This document shows, piece after piece, positions 21,839-30,744 of a DNA stretch of 42,087 nt. Each line of letters opens with the position of its first letter. The first letter of the stretch is position 1. Under the pieces are notes generated by a model. That model made no database searches. It was not told where the DNA came from and saw only the letters and a program-made list of their open reading frames with translations. This DNA is from an uncultured Collinsella sp. (GTDB taxonomy: Bacteria > Actinomycetota > Coriobacteriia > Coriobacteriales > Coriobacteriaceae). The stretch covers positions 1-42,087 of the forward strand of contig CABUXL010000014.1 of NCBI GenBank assembly GCA_902495525.1, read 5' to 3'. Made by a program: the position numbers and the translations under genes.

Positions 21839-22942
21839 TTGTCTACTAACGCCTCTGGCAGCCCTGTTCTGTCGCTGCTTATTCCCATTTACAATGTTCA
21901 GCGCTACCTGCGCGAGTGCCTCGATTCCGCCCTGGCGCAGACGCTCAAGGATATTGAGATCATCTGCATTAACGACGGGTCGACCGACAACTCGCCGGCG
22001 ATTATCCGCGAGTATATGGAGCGCGATAGGCGCGTCAAGATGATCGACAAGGCCAACAGCGGCTACGGCGACTCGATGAACCACGGTCTGGAGATGGCGC
22101 GTGGCAAGTACGTTGGCATCTTGGAGTCCGATGACTTTATGGCGCCCGACGCACTCGAAAAGCTTGTCTCGGCCGCCGATAGCAATAATGCCGACTTTGC
22201 GAAGGCGAACTTTGATTTCTACTGGTCTAAGCCCGAGGAGCGCCGTTCGCTGCACGAGATGTTTAAGGCCAAGGACTGCGGTAAGCCGGTGCACCCGAGC
22301 GACACGACGCAGTTCTTTAAGCAGAAACCGTCGATTTGGTCGGCTGTGTACCGTCGCGATTTTCTTGAGCGCAACGGCATCAAGTTCTTGCCGACTCCGG
22401 GAGCATCCTTTCAGGACACGTCGTTTGCCTTTAAGGTGATTGCCTGCGCCGACAAGGCCGTTTACCTGCACGATGCCGTGCTTTCGTATCGTCAGGACAA
22501 CGAGAACTCCTCGGTCAATTCTTCGGCTAAGGTCTTTTGCGTCAATACCGAGTATGCCGAGATCGAACGTTGGATCCGAGAGGATTTTGCCCGCGATCAC
22601 GCAAGCGATGACGTCGCGCGCATGCTCAAGTTCAATCAGCTCATTAAGTACGACTCGTATATGTGGAACTATGTGCGCTTGGCGCCTAAGTTCTATAAGG
22701 AGTTCCTGGCTCAGATGGCCAAGGAATTTCAGGCGGCCTTGGATGCCGGGGACTTTTCGCTTGACGACCTCAAGCCGTGGAAGCGCGCGAACCTCGCTGC
22801 CATCCTCAAAGATCCTGAGGGCTGGGTTGACGAGCATCCGAGTTTTGCGACGGATGGTGCCTTGGGGCGTGCTAAGTATTACGCCTCGGTTGGAGGCCCA
22901 GGTGTGGTCGCCGCCTTCCTCATCGAATCGCTGAGGGGGTAG
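21839..22942 (+). CDS. GT2 glycosyltransferase (paralogue 1)
   Basis: A 367-residue GT-A enzyme. It has SLLIPIYNVQRYLRECLDS, the nucleotide-binding IICINDGSTDNS, YGDSMNHGLEMARG and the metal site GILESDDFM. The C-terminal half (about 110-367) contains RRDFLERNGIKFLPTPGASF, RQDNENSSVNS and a helical end without a membrane span. The start is TTG 21839, preceded by AAGGAG. It shares its first 100 residues almost unchanged with the gene at 24064, while the rest has diverged. It is the first gene of a five-gene plus-strand run that probably makes a surface polysaccharide. Confidence 0.88.
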   Translation: MSTNASGSPVLSLLIPIYNVQRYLRECLDSALAQTLKDIEIICINDGSTDNSPAIIREYMERDRRVKMIDKANSGYGDSMNHGLEMARGKYVGILESDDFMAPDALEKLVSAADSNNADFAKANFDFYWSKPEERRSLHEMFKAKDCGKPVHPSDTTQFFKQKPSIWSAVYRRDFLERNGIKFLPTPGASFQDTSFAFKVIACADKAVYLHDAVLSYRQDNENSSVNSSAKVFCVNTEYAEIERWIREDFARDHASDDVARMLKFNQLIKYDSYMWNYVRLAPKFYKEFLAQMAKEFQAALDAGDFSLDDLKPWKRANLAAILKDPEGWVDEHPSFATDGALGRAKYYASVGGPGVVAAFLIESLRG

Positions 22943-22948
22943 GTCGGC

Positions 22949-23989
22949 ATGGGAGAGGCCTCGTGTCCTAAAGCTACCATTGTCGTCCCCGTTTACAACT
23001 CTGCGCGCTCCATTCAGCGATGCGTTGATTCGCTGTTGGCCCAGTCCGAGCGCTCGATTCAGGTTGTCTGCGTCAACGACGGGTCGACTGATGATTCGTT
23101 GAACGTGTTGCGCCAGATCGCGCAGGCTGACGATCGCGTACTGGTGATTGACCAGGAAAATGCGGGTGTCTCGTGTGCTCGAAATGCCGGTATCGATGTC
23201 GCCGAGGGCGAGACCGTCTTTTTTGTGGACGCCGACGATTACATCGATGCCCAGACGGTCGAGCGCGTGCTGCATGCCATGGAGTCTGCGGATGCCGAGG
23301 CCGCCGTTTTTGGCGGCGTCTGTGAACCTGCCGATGCTGCCCCCAAACGTGTCCAGCAACTCATGAGCCCCAAAGCTGGCACCTTCGGCGCCCGTGATCC
23401 CCAACTGCTGTTCCATTCGAATGCGCAGCCCTATGCCTGCCGTGCGGCTTTTTCGCGCGAGCTGCTCAATCGCGAAGGCATTCGCTTCGCCCCCGGTCTG
23501 GCTTTGGGCGAGGACGTCGTCTTCCAATTTGCGGCTTATGCGCTTGCCCGCAGGACCGTCGTCATGCCGGACAAGTTCTACCACTACGTGATGGAGAGCG
23601 AATCGGCGACGCACGAGTTCAACAGTGTCGAGGCTCGCGCCAAAAAGCTCGATGCCCATATGAGAATGCTCGAGGAGGTCTTGGAGGACTGGGCGGGCTA
23701 CGGTCTTATGGACCTGTGTCCCGGCGAGCTGATCACCTGGTTCCTGGACCTTATCGTGTTTGATTTGGCGCGCTTGGATTCCGATGACTTCCATCGCGTG
23801 GCGGCTCGCGTCAACATGGACCTCACGACGTTTTTGGGAACGGAGTGGGCGGATATGCCTGCTAAGGGCGCCGTTCGCCGTGTTGCCCACAAGCTCGTTG
23901 CGGCGACCCCGGGCGTTTCGATGGCAGATGCCACGCTGTTCTATCTTTCGACTCGCGGTCTCAAAGCCTGCCTGGAGCGCTTTATATAA
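22949..23989 (+). CDS. GT2 glycosyltransferase
   Basis: A 346-residue GT-A enzyme with ATIVVPVYNSARSIQRCVDS, VVCVNDGSTDDS, NAGVSCARNAGIDVAEGE and the metal site FVDADDYID. LGEDVVFQFAAYAL in the middle is the acceptor-side ED motif found in many polysaccharide GT2 enzymes. The C-terminus is helical. It begins 6 nt after the preceding stop, so they are one operon. Donor and acceptor sugars cannot be read from the sequence. Confidence 0.87.
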   Translation: MGEASCPKATIVVPVYNSARSIQRCVDSLLAQSERSIQVVCVNDGSTDDSLNVLRQIAQADDRVLVIDQENAGVSCARNAGIDVAEGETVFFVDADDYIDAQTVERVLHAMESADAEAAVFGGVCEPADAAPKRVQQLMSPKAGTFGARDPQLLFHSNAQPYACRAAFSRELLNREGIRFAPGLALGEDVVFQFAAYALARRTVVMPDKFYHYVMESESATHEFNSVEARAKKLDAHMRMLEEVLEDWAGYGLMDLCPGELITWFLDLIVFDLARLDSDDFHRVAARVNMDLTTFLGTEWADMPAKGAVRRVAHKLVAATPGVSMADATLFYLSTRGLKACLERFI

Positions 23990-24020
23990 TTCCAAGCGCT
24001 GCCGCCCGCCGCAACCCGGC

Positions 24021-24029
24021 TGCTAAAAT
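24021..24029 (+). promoter_or_regulatory. Possible extended -10 promoter before the 24064 glycosyltransferase
   Basis: TGCTAAAAT (24021-24029) fits an extended -10 box. It lies 35 nt upstream of TTG 24064, in the only sizeable gap (74 nt) of the glycosyltransferase run. No -35 is clear. Confidence 0.35.
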
Positions 24030-24063
24030 AACCCTGTTACACGCTATTCAACAGGAGGTTCTC

Positions 24064-25182
24064 TTGCAGAACTCTGATACCCCTAAAGTTTCGCTGCTTG
24101 TTCCCATTTGCAATGTCGAACGCTACCTGCGCGAGTGCCTCGATTCTGCCGTGACTCAGACGCTCAAGGACATCGAGATCATCTGCATTAACGACGGGTC
24201 GACCGACAGCTCGCCGGCGATTATCCGCGAGTACATGGAGCGCGACTCCCGTGTCAAGATGATCGACAAAGCCAACAGCGGCTACGGCGACTCGATGAAC
24301 CGCGGCCTGGAGATGGCGCGCGGTGAGTACGTGGGCATCCTTGAGTCCGACGACTTTATGTTTGAGGATTCGCTCCAAAAGCTGGTCGCCAAGGCCGATG
24401 CTGAGCATGCCGATGTGGTGAAGGGCGACTTTTACCTGTATTGGTCCACGCCCAGCGAACGCCGTGAGCTGTTTGGGATTATCGACGAGCATATGACGGG
24501 CGCCGCGTATCGCCCCGTCGATCGCCCGGGAATTTTCTACCGCAAACCTTCCATTTGGTCGGCTATCTATCGACGCGAGTTCCTCAACGACAATCAGGTT
24601 CGCTTTCTCTCCACGCCGGGCGCCTCGTATCAGGACGCAGGCTTTAACTTTAAGGTTTGGGCTTGCGCCGAGCGTGCCGCGTTTATTGCGGACCCCATTT
24701 TGTGCTATCGCCAGGATAACGAGAAGAGCTCCGTTAATTCGCCCAACAAGGTGTTTTGCGTATGCGACGAATATGCCGAGATGCAGCGCTTTTTGGATGA
24801 GCGCCCCGAGCTCAAGGCTCAGCTCCAGGGGATTTTAATGCGCATGAAGGTCGATACGTATCGTTGGAATGACGAGCGTTTGGTCGATGAGCTGCGCGAG
24901 CAGTTTTGGCAGAAGGCCTCGCCCGAGCTCAAGGCCGATTGGGATGCTGGTCGCTTTGATCTGTCGCTGTTCGACCCGCGTGGCGAGACCGACTTGCGCC
25001 TGATGGTCAAGTCGCCCCGCGCCTATATCGATTCGCGCTTTGACTTTAAGAAGCCGGGTAAGCTCAATACGTTTAAGCATTACTTTAAGATTGGCGGCCT
25101 GCCGCTGGTCTGGCGCGTGCTGACGTATCAGCGCACCTACGGCGACAACCCACACCCTGATGACGTTCCGGTCGCACAGTAG
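24064..25182 (+). CDS. GT2 glycosyltransferase (paralogue 2)
   Basis: A 372-residue GT-A enzyme, a close paralogue of the gene at 21839. Shared pieces are RYLRECLDSA, EIICINDGSTDSSPAIIREY, YGDSMNRGLEMARG and ESDDFM. The start is again TTG, with AGGAGG 5 nt upstream. After about residue 110 identity falls, and the C-terminal 250 residues (RREFLNDNQVRFLSTPGASY, RQDNEKSSVNSPNKVFC) are related but clearly different. The pattern fits duplication followed by divergence of the acceptor half, or conversion of the donor half. Confidence 0.88.
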   Translation: MQNSDTPKVSLLVPICNVERYLRECLDSAVTQTLKDIEIICINDGSTDSSPAIIREYMERDSRVKMIDKANSGYGDSMNRGLEMARGEYVGILESDDFMFEDSLQKLVAKADAEHADVVKGDFYLYWSTPSERRELFGIIDEHMTGAAYRPVDRPGIFYRKPSIWSAIYRREFLNDNQVRFLSTPGASYQDAGFNFKVWACAERAAFIADPILCYRQDNEKSSVNSPNKVFCVCDEYAEMQRFLDERPELKAQLQGILMRMKVDTYRWNDERLVDELREQFWQKASPELKADWDAGRFDLSLFDPRGETDLRLMVKSPRAYIDSRFDFKKPGKLNTFKHYFKIGGLPLVWRVLTYQRTYGDNPHPDDVPVAQ

Positions 25183-25194
25183 GAGCGAGTGACT

Positions 25195-26262
25195 ATGGCT
25201 AACCCCAAGATTTCCGTTGTCGTTCCCATCTATAAGGTAGAGGAGTGCCTGACCTGGTGCCTGGACTCCCTGCTTGCGCAGGACATGCCCGATTGGGAGG
25301 GCGTGCTGGTCAACGATGGCTCGCCGGATGGCTCGCGCGATATTGCGGCTGCCTATTGCGAAAAGGACGCGCGCTTTACCCTGGTCGATAAGGAGAACGG
25401 TGGCCTGTCGAGTGCACGTAATGCCGGCATCGCTGCGTCCACGGCGCCTATCGTCGCGTTCTTGGATTCCGACGACCGCTTTACGCCCGATGCATGCCGC
25501 GTGATCGTCGATGCCTTTGAGCGCGAGGACTGCGACGTTTTGACCTTTGGCGCGAACCCGTATCCGCTGGAGGCGGGGTATCCGTGGCTTAACTATGTGC
25601 TGAGCCCGCGCGATGTGTCGTTTGAAGGCTATAGCTCCGATCTGCTGTTTAAGGAAGCATCTCGCCCCTTTGCATGGCGCACCGCCTGCAAGCGTGAGTT
25701 TTTGCTGGGCAACGGGATCGTGTTCGACGAAACCGTTAAGTATGGTGAGGACCAGGTCTTCGATTTTGCCGTGTACGGTCGTTCGCGCAAGACCGCGCTT
25801 ATCTCGAACAAGCTGTATGACTACCGCGTGGCGCGCAAGGGTTCGCTCATGGACACCATGCGCTACGACGACGAGACACGTCTGCTGGAGCACGTGAAGA
25901 TTTACTCCGCGGTGCTGGCTGACTGGCAGCGCGACGGTCTTGATGTCCAACATGCCGATGACCTGGCATATTTCCTCTGCGATCTTGTGCTGTACGATGC
26001 GCTCAGGCTTCTGGGTACGGGCTGCGGCAAGGTGTTTGCTGCCGTTGCCGCAGCGCTTGCCGGTTCTGCCGTGGGCAACGATGCTGCGCTCGCACAATGC
26101 GCTTCTTCTGTTGCTGCTATGGTGCGTGCGGCGCTTACCAGCAAGGCCCCCAATGCCCGTGCGTGCAAAAAGCTCATGTTCGATTACGACGTCTTGAGGT
26201 TTGGGCGCCTGGGTGCTTGCAAACGCATGGCAGCGAACGCCTTGGGAAAGCGAGAAGTGTAG
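25195..26262 (+). CDS. GT2 glycosyltransferase
   Basis: A 355-residue GT-A enzyme with KISVVVPIYKVEECLTWCLD, LVNDGSPDGS, NGGLSSARNAGIAAST and the metal site FLDSDDRFT. KYGEDQVFDFAVYG is the acceptor-side ED motif. The end is basic (KRMAANALGKREV). ATG 25195 is preferred to GTG 25189 because AGGAG (25181-25185) is then 9 nt away, not 3. It starts 12 nt after the previous stop, and the next gene follows immediately. Confidence 0.87.
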   Translation: MANPKISVVVPIYKVEECLTWCLDSLLAQDMPDWEGVLVNDGSPDGSRDIAAAYCEKDARFTLVDKENGGLSSARNAGIAASTAPIVAFLDSDDRFTPDACRVIVDAFEREDCDVLTFGANPYPLEAGYPWLNYVLSPRDVSFEGYSSDLLFKEASRPFAWRTACKREFLLGNGIVFDETVKYGEDQVFDFAVYGRSRKTALISNKLYDYRVARKGSLMDTMRYDDETRLLEHVKIYSAVLADWQRDGLDVQHADDLAYFLCDLVLYDALRLLGTGCGKVFAAVAAALAGSAVGNDAALAQCASSVAAMVRAALTSKAPNARACKKLMFDYDVLRFGRLGACKRMAANALGKREV

Positions 26263-28749
26263 ATGAGTATCAAGCGTTTGGCACTTTGCCGCAGTCAGGG
26301 CCGTCTATTTGTGCTGCTTCGTTTTGCCGGTCAGGATGTCGCCGCGCTTATTGAGCGGGAGGGTTCTCAAGCGTTTGCCCATGCGACGACAAGCGGTTCT
26401 TGTGTGCCGTCGCTGGTGCTCCCGGTCGATCATGGCCGTGTGCTGGCGCTTTGCCCTTTCGTTTCCGATTACGAGCGCGAGCTCGCCGTTTTGGTGCTTC
26501 CGTTTTTGGATGGCTCGTCGATGGATGTCGTTTTTGCATCCGGTGGCCAAAGGTTGGGCTCTATTCGCCTCGATAGCCGCGTGGCCAAATTGGAATCCAA
26601 GATTAACTACAAAGCAAAGCCTGCGATGTGCGCGCTCGTTCGCGATGCGCAGCGCGGCGAGTGCTGCGGTCGCTACGAGATCGATGCCGTTCGTTATTTA
26701 CCGGCAGATGAGGGCGCCGTCTGGCGCTATGAGGCCAAGTGGGCGGGAGATCCCCAGTGCGCCCCCGAGCTCCAGATCTTCGATACGCACATGAATGCGA
26801 TTGATGCCACCGTGCATATGTTTGAGTCACAGGTCGATGTTCTCCAGCAAAACGGATGTCGCGTCAATAAAACGTATCTGAGCGTTGAGATGCCTCAGGA
26901 TATACGAGATTTTGTCGCGATTGTGAGCGATCCCACGGAGCAGATCCAGAGCGGGTTTTGCGCCATGGATGGTCGCCTGTACAACGGCATGGTCGACGAC
27001 AGCTGGAACCGCATGAAGGATGCACGCGCTGACGACGCAGCTTATCGACGTTGGTTTGAGCAGCATCGCGCAAAGCCGGGCGATCTGGCGTGCCAGCGTG
27101 TCGCTTCGGCGGCCTTTGCCTATAGGCCGCTCGTGAGCATTGTGGTGCCGTGCTACAAGACCGATCGGGTCTACCTGCGCGAGCTGCTGGACTCGGTGCT
27201 AGCCCAGAGCTATGACAACTGGGAATTGCTGCTTATGGACGCCTCGCCCGAATGGGATGCGGTGGCCAATCTTGCGGCAAGTGCCAACGACGAGCGCGTT
27301 CGTCGCATTGGGCTGCCCGGCAACGGCGGCATTGTGGTCAACACCAACGCAGGTATTGAGCAAGCGATGGGCGACTACATCGCGTTCTTGGACCATGACG
27401 ACATTCTGGAACCGGACGCGTTATTCCAGTATGTTTCCGCGCTGAATAAGGCGGCCGAGGGCGAGCGTCCCCAGGTCCTGTTCTGCGACGAGGACATGTT
27501 CCAGAAAGCAGGGGAGTGGGGCCAGCCGGTCTTTAAGACCAAGCTTAACGTCGACCTGCTCTATAGCCATAACTGCGTGACGCATTTCCTGATGGTGGAG
27601 AAGGCGCTCATCGATTGCATTGGCATATCGCCGGAAGACGTCGCGGGCGCCCAGGATTATGACCTGACGCTTCGCTGCCTTGCAGCGGGTGCGCGCTTTG
27701 AGCATATTGCGCACATGTTGTATCACTGGCGCGTGCATCCGGGGTCGACCGCCGAGGGAACCGCCGACAGCAAACCGTATGCCATCGAGGCCGGGCGCCT
27801 GGCTCTGCAGCGCCACTTTGACTCGCTGGGCGTTCACGGAACGGTCGAGGAGACCGAGACGCCGTTTGTCTACCGCATGCGCTATGCGCTGCCGGAGCCT
27901 GCGCCGCTGGTGAGCATTGTGATCCCCACTAAGGACCACGTTGAGACGTTCGATGCCTGTGTGATGTCGATCGCCCAGAAAGCCACGTATGCCAACTACG
28001 AGATCGTCTTGGTGGAGAACAACAGCGAAGACCCGGAGACGTTTGCGTATTACGAAACCCTGCCAGAGCGCGTGGCTGCAGCATCCAAAGGCAAGGGTAT
28101 CGCGCGCGTTGTGTTCTGGCCGGGCGAGTTCAATTACTCCCAAATCATCAACTTTGGCGTGGAGCATGCCAAGGGCGACTACTTGCTGCTGCTCAACAAC
28201 GATACCGAAGTCATAAACCCGGACTTTATCGAAGAGATGATGGGCTATCTGCAGCGTCCCGATGCGGGCGTGGTGGGCGCCAAACTCTATTTTGCCGATC
28301 ATCTGGTACAACATGCCGGCATTTTGGTTGGCGTGCGTGGCGCACTTGCCCATGCCAACCAGGACTTCTCGGCAAAGCGCGAGGGCTATCTTGCCCGCGC
28401 TGTGCGCCCGGGCAACTTTAGCGCCGTAACGGGTGCCTGCCAGATGGCGCGACGCGACGTATTTGAGCGCGTCGGCGGCTATAACGAGGAATTCGCCGTT
28501 GGCTTTAACGACGCTGACTTTTGCCTTCGTGTGTGGGAGGCGGGCTACCGCACCATCTTTACGCCCTATGCCGAGCTGTATCACTACGAGTTCACCTCGC
28601 GCGGCAGGGAAGAGGCCAACGAGGAAAAGCTGCGCCGCTGGAAGCGCGAGCAAGCGCTGTTCATGCAACGCTGGCCGGAGTTCTTCTTGACGGGCGATCC
28701 GTGGTTGGGGCCGAACTTATCCGCTGAGAGCGAGTATTTCTCGCTTTAG
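26263..28749 (+). CDS. Two-domain GT2 glycosyltransferase
   Basis: An 828-residue protein. Residues 1-285 form a domain I do not recognise, with no catalytic motif seen. The first GT2 domain runs from about 288 (LVSIVVPCYKTDRVYLRELL), with metal site FLDHDDILEPDALF. The second begins near 546 (LVSIVIPTKDHVETFDACVM), with LVENNSEDPETFAYYE, metal site LLNNDTEVINPDF and the late VGFNDADFCLRVWEAGYRT. The pairing of an H/DD domain and a NNDTE domain is common in O-antigen and rhamnan-type enzymes that add alternating linkages. It starts directly after the preceding stop. A degenerate relative of its C-terminus lies at 32837-33341. Confidence 0.88.
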   Translation: MSIKRLALCRSQGRLFVLLRFAGQDVAALIEREGSQAFAHATTSGSCVPSLVLPVDHGRVLALCPFVSDYERELAVLVLPFLDGSSMDVVFASGGQRLGSIRLDSRVAKLESKINYKAKPAMCALVRDAQRGECCGRYEIDAVRYLPADEGAVWRYEAKWAGDPQCAPELQIFDTHMNAIDATVHMFESQVDVLQQNGCRVNKTYLSVEMPQDIRDFVAIVSDPTEQIQSGFCAMDGRLYNGMVDDSWNRMKDARADDAAYRRWFEQHRAKPGDLACQRVASAAFAYRPLVSIVVPCYKTDRVYLRELLDSVLAQSYDNWELLLMDASPEWDAVANLAASANDERVRRIGLPGNGGIVVNTNAGIEQAMGDYIAFLDHDDILEPDALFQYVSALNKAAEGERPQVLFCDEDMFQKAGEWGQPVFKTKLNVDLLYSHNCVTHFLMVEKALIDCIGISPEDVAGAQDYDLTLRCLAAGARFEHIAHMLYHWRVHPGSTAEGTADSKPYAIEAGRLALQRHFDSLGVHGTVEETETPFVYRMRYALPEPAPLVSIVIPTKDHVETFDACVMSIAQKATYANYEIVLVENNSEDPETFAYYETLPERVAAASKGKGIARVVFWPGEFNYSQIINFGVEHAKGDYLLLLNNDTEVINPDFIEEMMGYLQRPDAGVVGAKLYFADHLVQHAGILVGVRGALAHANQDFSAKREGYLARAVRPGNFSAVTGACQMARRDVFERVGGYNEEFAVGFNDADFCLRVWEAGYRTIFTPYAELYHYEFTSRGREEANEEKLRRWKREQALFMQRWPEFFLTGDPWLGPNLSAESEYFSL

Positions 28750-28861
28750 AAAATGGATTTTAGGAAGTCCTCAACTTACTTACGATATGAGCTGAGAAGA
28801 AAGCAGCGTCTAGGCGATTTGCTGCAATGCATCACGATAGCTCGATACTTCCGCGATACGT

Positions 28862-28911
28862 TTATACAGACTTATACAACTGGATATAATCGGATATAGT
28901 CTACGATAAAC
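28862..28911 (+). promoter_or_regulatory. Five 10-bp phased AT-rich units upstream of the ATPase gene
   Basis: The bases divide exactly into TTATACAGAC, TTATACAACT, GGATATAATC, GGATATAGTC and TACGATAAAC. The first two units and the third and fourth are near copies, and all carry an ATA-type step at the same helical phase. TATAAT at 28885-28890 could be a -10 box for the gene at 28961. Further upstream GATA steps (28836, 28844, 28855) are roughly in phase. This may be a bent promoter, a tandem operator or an iteron-like site for the Orc1/Cdc6-like product. Confidence 0.5.
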
Positions 28912-28960
28912 TTTTAAAGCTAAGATTGACCAATAATCGATTCCCTAGAAAGGCAAACAA

Positions 28961-30064
28961 GTGAGCGCCACAGCATTCCATAATCCGTTTCGTCCCACTG
29001 CCGGCGCTGAGCCTCCGCGCATAATTGGTCGCGATGATATCGCTCTTGAGTTTACCGAGAGTTTGAATGCGGGAATTGGTGCACCTGCGAGGCTCATGCG
29101 CATTGCTGGACCGAGGGGCGCCGGAAAAACTGTTTTGCTCTGCGATCTTAGGGATCGTGCGCGAGAGCTTGGTTGGAAGACCGCTATTGTTTCTGCTGGC
29201 CCTGACCTATTGTTGGACTTGCGGGATCAGGTTGCTGATTCTTCTCTTGAGGCCAATGCTTCGGTCGGCGTAAACGCCGGCTTTGTTTCTGCGAAAGTCG
29301 ATGTTGCACCCAAAGAGTCGAGCCTTAGAAAGCTGCTGAGTTCGGCAGCGAAGTCATCCAAGGGTCTTTTTATTGCCATCGATGAAGTTCAGGACGCTCC
29401 GATTGACGATATGCGTGCCATTGCGTCTACGGTTCAGCTTTTGATAGGGGAAAAAGTAGATATCGCACTTGCCTTTGCCGGCTTACCCGCCGGCGTTATG
29501 GATCTTATTAACGGCAAGGCGCTTACGTTCTTGCGTCGTGCCCTCCCTGAAGATCTGGCGCCTATCAACCAGGTGGAGGTAGCGCTCTCTATGGGCGATA
29601 GCTTTGTCGCGACTGGTTTGACCATAGAGGACGATCTTCTGTCGAGAGCCGCTAAGGCCACTAAGGGCTATGCCTATCTGGTGCAACTGGTCGGTTATTC
29701 CATTTGGCAGCGCGCCAACTTGCATCGTGCCAAAAGTGCCATTGTGAGCGAGCGCGATGTTGCCGAAGGCATTGCGCTGGCAGAGGCTCGTTTTCACGAT
29801 GTTGTTCACGAGCCCGCGATTTCTGGACTTGGACTCAACGATATCAAATACCTTTTGGCCATGTGCGAGGATAAGCAGCAGTCCAAATCATCTGAGATTG
29901 CTAAACGCATGGGTAAAAAGACCAATGAGGTCAGCTCTATTAGGGCTAAGCTGCTTCAAAGAGAGGTTATTCAAGCTCCGCAGAGGGGCTACGTGCAGTT
30001 TGCCGTGCCGGACCTAGATATCTATCTGCGAGAGAACGCCGCGGAGATTCTCGAGCGGTTCTAA
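28961..30064 (+). CDS. Orc1/Cdc6-like AAA ATPase
   Basis: A 367-residue STAND/AAA_16-type ATPase. It has IIGRDDIALEFTESL at the front, Walker A GPRGAGKTVLL (50-60), Walker B LFIAIDEVQD (136-145), and GLPAGVMDLINGKALTFLRR, a sensor-like Arg region. The last 70 residues are a winged helix (SSEIAKRMGKKTNEVSSIRA then KLLQREVIQAPQRGYVQFAV). The architecture resembles archaeal Cdc6 and bacterial ATPases found on mobile elements. GTG 28961 has GAAAGG 7 nt upstream. It stands alone, next to phased repeats and an AbiE pair. Its job may be replication initiation, transposition help or abortive defence. None is shown by the sequence. Confidence 0.75.
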   Translation: MSATAFHNPFRPTAGAEPPRIIGRDDIALEFTESLNAGIGAPARLMRIAGPRGAGKTVLLCDLRDRARELGWKTAIVSAGPDLLLDLRDQVADSSLEANASVGVNAGFVSAKVDVAPKESSLRKLLSSAAKSSKGLFIAIDEVQDAPIDDMRAIASTVQLLIGEKVDIALAFAGLPAGVMDLINGKALTFLRRALPEDLAPINQVEVALSMGDSFVATGLTIEDDLLSRAAKATKGYAYLVQLVGYSIWQRANLHRAKSAIVSERDVAEGIALAEARFHDVVHEPAISGLGLNDIKYLLAMCEDKQQSKSSEIAKRMGKKTNEVSSIRAKLLQREVIQAPQRGYVQFAVPDLDIYLRENAAEILERF

Positions 30065-30116
30065 ATCGAGGCATGAATAGCCGCCGGTTAACTGCCCTTG
30101 TCGACTTGGCTCGCGT

Positions 30117-30165
30117 CCCCCCCAATCTAGTAGACTCTGAACCGTTGCTTGATTGGGGGGGGGGG
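30117..30165. repeat. Inverted repeat with C7/G11 tracts at the abiEii 3' end
   Basis: CCCCCCCAATC (30117-30127) pairs with GATTGGGGGGG (30151-30161) over 11 bp. The right arm is part of a run of eleven G (30155-30165). The abiEii stop lies in the left arm. The pair could act as a hairpin terminator for both convergent genes. The G11 run is liable to slip and lies inside abiEii, read on the minus strand as C11. Confidence 0.65.
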
Positions 30166-30744
30166 ATTTTCCATGAAACGCTCCATGAAACGAGTTTCCG
30201 GGGCCGTTCGGATGTCGTGGCGCAGCAGGGACTTGAGCTTCTCGGCGAACACCTGCTCTTTCGAGTTCGCAAGCAGGCAGACGCCCTCCTGCCGGTGTGC
30301 CACGTCGAACCACAGCTCGTCCTGCTCCATCGCAGCGCTCGCGTGGACCCCCAGGTCGAACTTCGTGTCGAACGTGCTGCGCCCGTCGCTGACCTTGAGG
30401 TTGACGCGCCTGCCCTTGTAGTCCTGCTGCGACAGCTCCTCTATCTCGCCGGCGATGCGGACGGTTACGCCGTCGCCGAGGTTCGAGAGGGCGGACACAA
30501 AGGAGCGAATGGAGGCGTCGGTCATCGGGTACCGCACGAAGTCGAGGTCTATGTCCTGGGTTGCGCGGCGCCCGCTCCCCGACAGCGCGCACATCAGGAC
30601 CCCTCCCTTGACCGTCACTCGGTCGCGCATGCCGGATGCCGCCAGCTTTGAGAGGATCACGTCCTGGCAGACGCGCGCGGTCGCGTTGAGGCAGGAGTAG
30701 CCCTCCTCGCGCTCGTAGCGCGCCCTCATCTCGTTCAGGTCCAT
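30127..30744 (-). CDS. abiEii: AbiEii-type nucleotidyltransferase toxin, C-terminally short
   Basis: A 205-residue protein of the AbiEii/MenA nucleotidyltransferase family. It has VTVKGGVLMCALSG (44-57) and RRATQDIDLDFVRY (59-72), the conserved G-G...D-x-D core, then VNLKVSDGRSTFDTKFDLGV and EQVFAEKLKSLLRHD. Family members are usually 250-300 residues and continue with an RxKDxYD-type segment after the EKL helix. Here the frame leaves the homology just after that, at the C11/G11 run, and stops in the adjacent hairpin. The gene may be frameshifted by tract slippage or truncated by recombination. Its start shares one base with the abiEi stop. The catalytic Asp pair is intact. Confidence 0.75.
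   Translation of the reverse strand: MDLNEMRARYEREEGYSCLNATARVCQDVILSKLAASGMRDRVTVKGGVLMCALSGSGRRATQDIDLDFVRYPMTDASIRSFVSALSNLGDGVTVRIAGEIEELSQQDYKGRRVNLKVSDGRSTFDTKFDLGVHASAAMEQDELWFDVAHRQEGVCLLANSKEQVFAEKLKSLLRHDIRTAPETRFMERFMENPPPPIKQRFRVY

Noticed and set aside
21656..23995. A 779-codon minus-strand frame, and a similar one at 24835-26097
   Set aside because: They mirror GT2 genes whose motifs, ribosome sites and tight spacing on the plus strand are convincing.
28830..28911. A CRISPR array at the short repeated units
   Set aside because: The units are 10 bp and directly adjacent without spacers. No cas genes are present.
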